Position numbers and translations under genes: made by a program. The notes below the pieces were generated by a model. That model did not search any database, had not been told where the DNA came from, and saw nothing but the letters and a program-made list of their open reading frames with translations. DNA of 6,582 nucleotides from Fusobacteriota bacterium (GTDB lineage Bacteria > Fusobacteriota > Fusobacteriia > Bac17 > JAEWOZ01): NCBI GenBank assembly GCA_023399505.1, contig JAEWOZ010000052.1, forward strand, positions 1 through 6,582, read 5' to 3'. This document shows, piece after piece, positions 5,717 to 6,582 of the stretch (the stretch's first letter is position 1; every line of letters starts with the position of its first letter).

Positions 5717-6582
5717 ATGGCAAGAGAAACTTTTGTTAGATCAAAACCACATATAAATGTTGGTACAATAGGTCATGTAGACCACGGTAAAACTACCACA
5801 ACTGCAGCTATAACTTATGTATTAGCTGAAAGAGGATTAGCTCAAAAAAGAGCTTATGACTCAATTGACGCAGCCCCTGAAGAAAAAGCAAGAGGTATTA
5901 CAATTAATACCGCACACGTTGAGTATGAATCAGATACAAGACACTATGCACACGTAGATTGCCCAGGACATGCTGACTACATTAAAAATATGATTACTGG
6001 TGCCGCTCAAATGGATGGAGCAATTTTAGTTGTTTCAGCAGCTGATGGCCCAATGCCACAAACTAAAGAACACGTTCTTTTAGCTAGACAAGTTGGTGTA
6101 AAATATATAGTTGTTTACTTAAATAAATGTGATATGGCTGATCCAGAATTAGTTGATTTAGTTGAAATGGAAGTAAGAGAACTATTAAATAAATATGAAT
6201 TTCCAGGAGATACTATTCCTGTTATAAGAGGTTCATCATATAAAGCTTTACATGAAAATAATGCTGAATATAAACAAAGAATTTTAGATCTTGTTAAAGC
6301 ATTAGATGATACTATTCCAGTCCCAGAAAGACCAGTAGATAAACCTTTCATGATGCCAATAGAAAATGTTATGACTATTACAGGTAGAGGTACAGTAGTA
6401 ACTGGTAAAATTGAAAGAGGAAAAATTAAAGTTGGTGAAGAAGTTGAAATAGTTGGTTTAAAAGACACTCAAAAAACTATTGTAACTGGCGTAGAAATGT
6501 TTAAAAAGCTTCTAGATGAAGGCTTTGCTGGTGATAATGTTGGAGTTCTTTTAAGAGGTACCAAGAAAGAAGATATAGAAAG
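5717..6582 (+). CDS. tuf: Translation elongation factor Tu (EF-Tu), 3' end outside the window
   Basis: The first 288 codons plus two bases of EF-Tu (full length near 395), the GTPase that delivers aminoacyl-tRNA to the ribosome. The start is ATG at 5717, nine bases after AAGGAGG (5701-5707), which overlaps the fusA stop. The G domain shows G1 [12 protein letters not shown] (19-30), RGITI (59-63), DCPGH (81-85) with the catalytic His85, NKCD (136-139) and RGSS (171-174). Domain 2 begins near 205 and includes the conserved [15 protein letters not shown] (221-235) and [13 protein letters not shown] (257-269). The kirromycin-contact Gln in ARQVGV (Gln125) is present. G1 has Thr where E. coli has Leu (GKTTL), as I recall for Fusobacteria-type EF-Tu. 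The reading frame is open to the window edge with no sign of disruption, so the cut is only from the window boundary. Confidence 0.97.
   Translation, partial: MARETFVRSKPHINVGTIGHVDHGKTTTTAAITYVLAERGLAQKRAYDSIDAAPEEKARGITINTAHVEYESDTRHYAHVDCPGHADYIKNMITGAAQMDGAILVVSAADGPMPQTKEHVLLARQVGVKYIVVYLNKCDMADPELVDLVEMEVRELLNKYEFPGDTIPVIRGSSYKALHENNAEYKQRILDLVKALDDTIPVPERPVDKPFMMPIENVMTITGRGTVVTGKIERGKIKVGEEVEIVGLKDTQKTIVTGVEMFKKLLDEGFAGDNVGVLLRGTKKEDIE

Noticed and set aside
6115..6468. 117-codon open frame on the - strand inside tuf
   Set aside because: Lies fully opposite conserved EF-Tu codons and has a low-complexity Ser/Thr product; a shadow frame.

Overview
The window is AT-rich bacterial DNA with every gene on the + strand. 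The standard code fits: tryptophan is read from TGG, all visible stops are TAA or TAG, and Shine-Dalgarno (SD) sites are of the AGGAGGTGA type. Lineage cannot be fixed by eye. By recalled resemblance, EF-Tu looks closest to Fusobacteria-type sequences, while EF-G also resembles Elusimicrobia/Endomicrobia- or spirochaete-type sequences. A lipoprotein with a Lol-compatible residue after the lipid cysteine and long charged helices would suit a Gram-negative or spirochaete-like envelope. I leave the phylum open.

Left part (1-1777): the 3' end of one gene, a clear rho-independent terminator, then a strong promoter and a 408-residue lipoprotein. The lipoprotein has a lipobox (LAGC), a long Glu/Lys/Arg/Gln-rich helical stalk containing a near-perfect 111-bp tandem repeat, and a C-terminal domain I do not recognise. 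The cut-off upstream protein shares that C-terminal domain and the same final residues (YIIIE, encoded by identical DNA), so the two are tandem paralogues of an apparently undescribed surface or envelope protein family. This is the most novel part of the window.

Middle (1778-2550): truA, the tRNA pseudouridine(38-40) synthase, starts 14 nt after the lipoprotein stop with no SD and no visible promoter or terminator between them. It is probably cotranscribed with, and perhaps translationally coupled to, the lipoprotein. A weak AT-rich terminator hairpin follows.

Right part (2612-6582): the str operon rpsL-rpsG-fusA-tuf (S12, S7, EF-G, EF-Tu) in the usual order, with tuf cut by the window end. 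It is driven by a promoter with perfect TTGACA and TATAAT hexamers at 17-bp spacing plus an extended -10 TG. A 9+9 bp inverted repeat lies across the -10. rpoBC, often found upstream of rpsL, is not there. rpsL and rpsG both appear to start at TTG behind strong SD sites. S12 has proline where E. coli has Lys87, a streptomycin-resistance position.

How the genes work together: S12 and S7 are 30S proteins of the decoding and tRNA-path regions, EF-Tu brings aminoacyl-tRNA, EF-G moves the ribosome, and TruA modifies the anticodon arm of the tRNAs they use. The lipoproteins are unrelated in function and may differ between strains because of their repeats.
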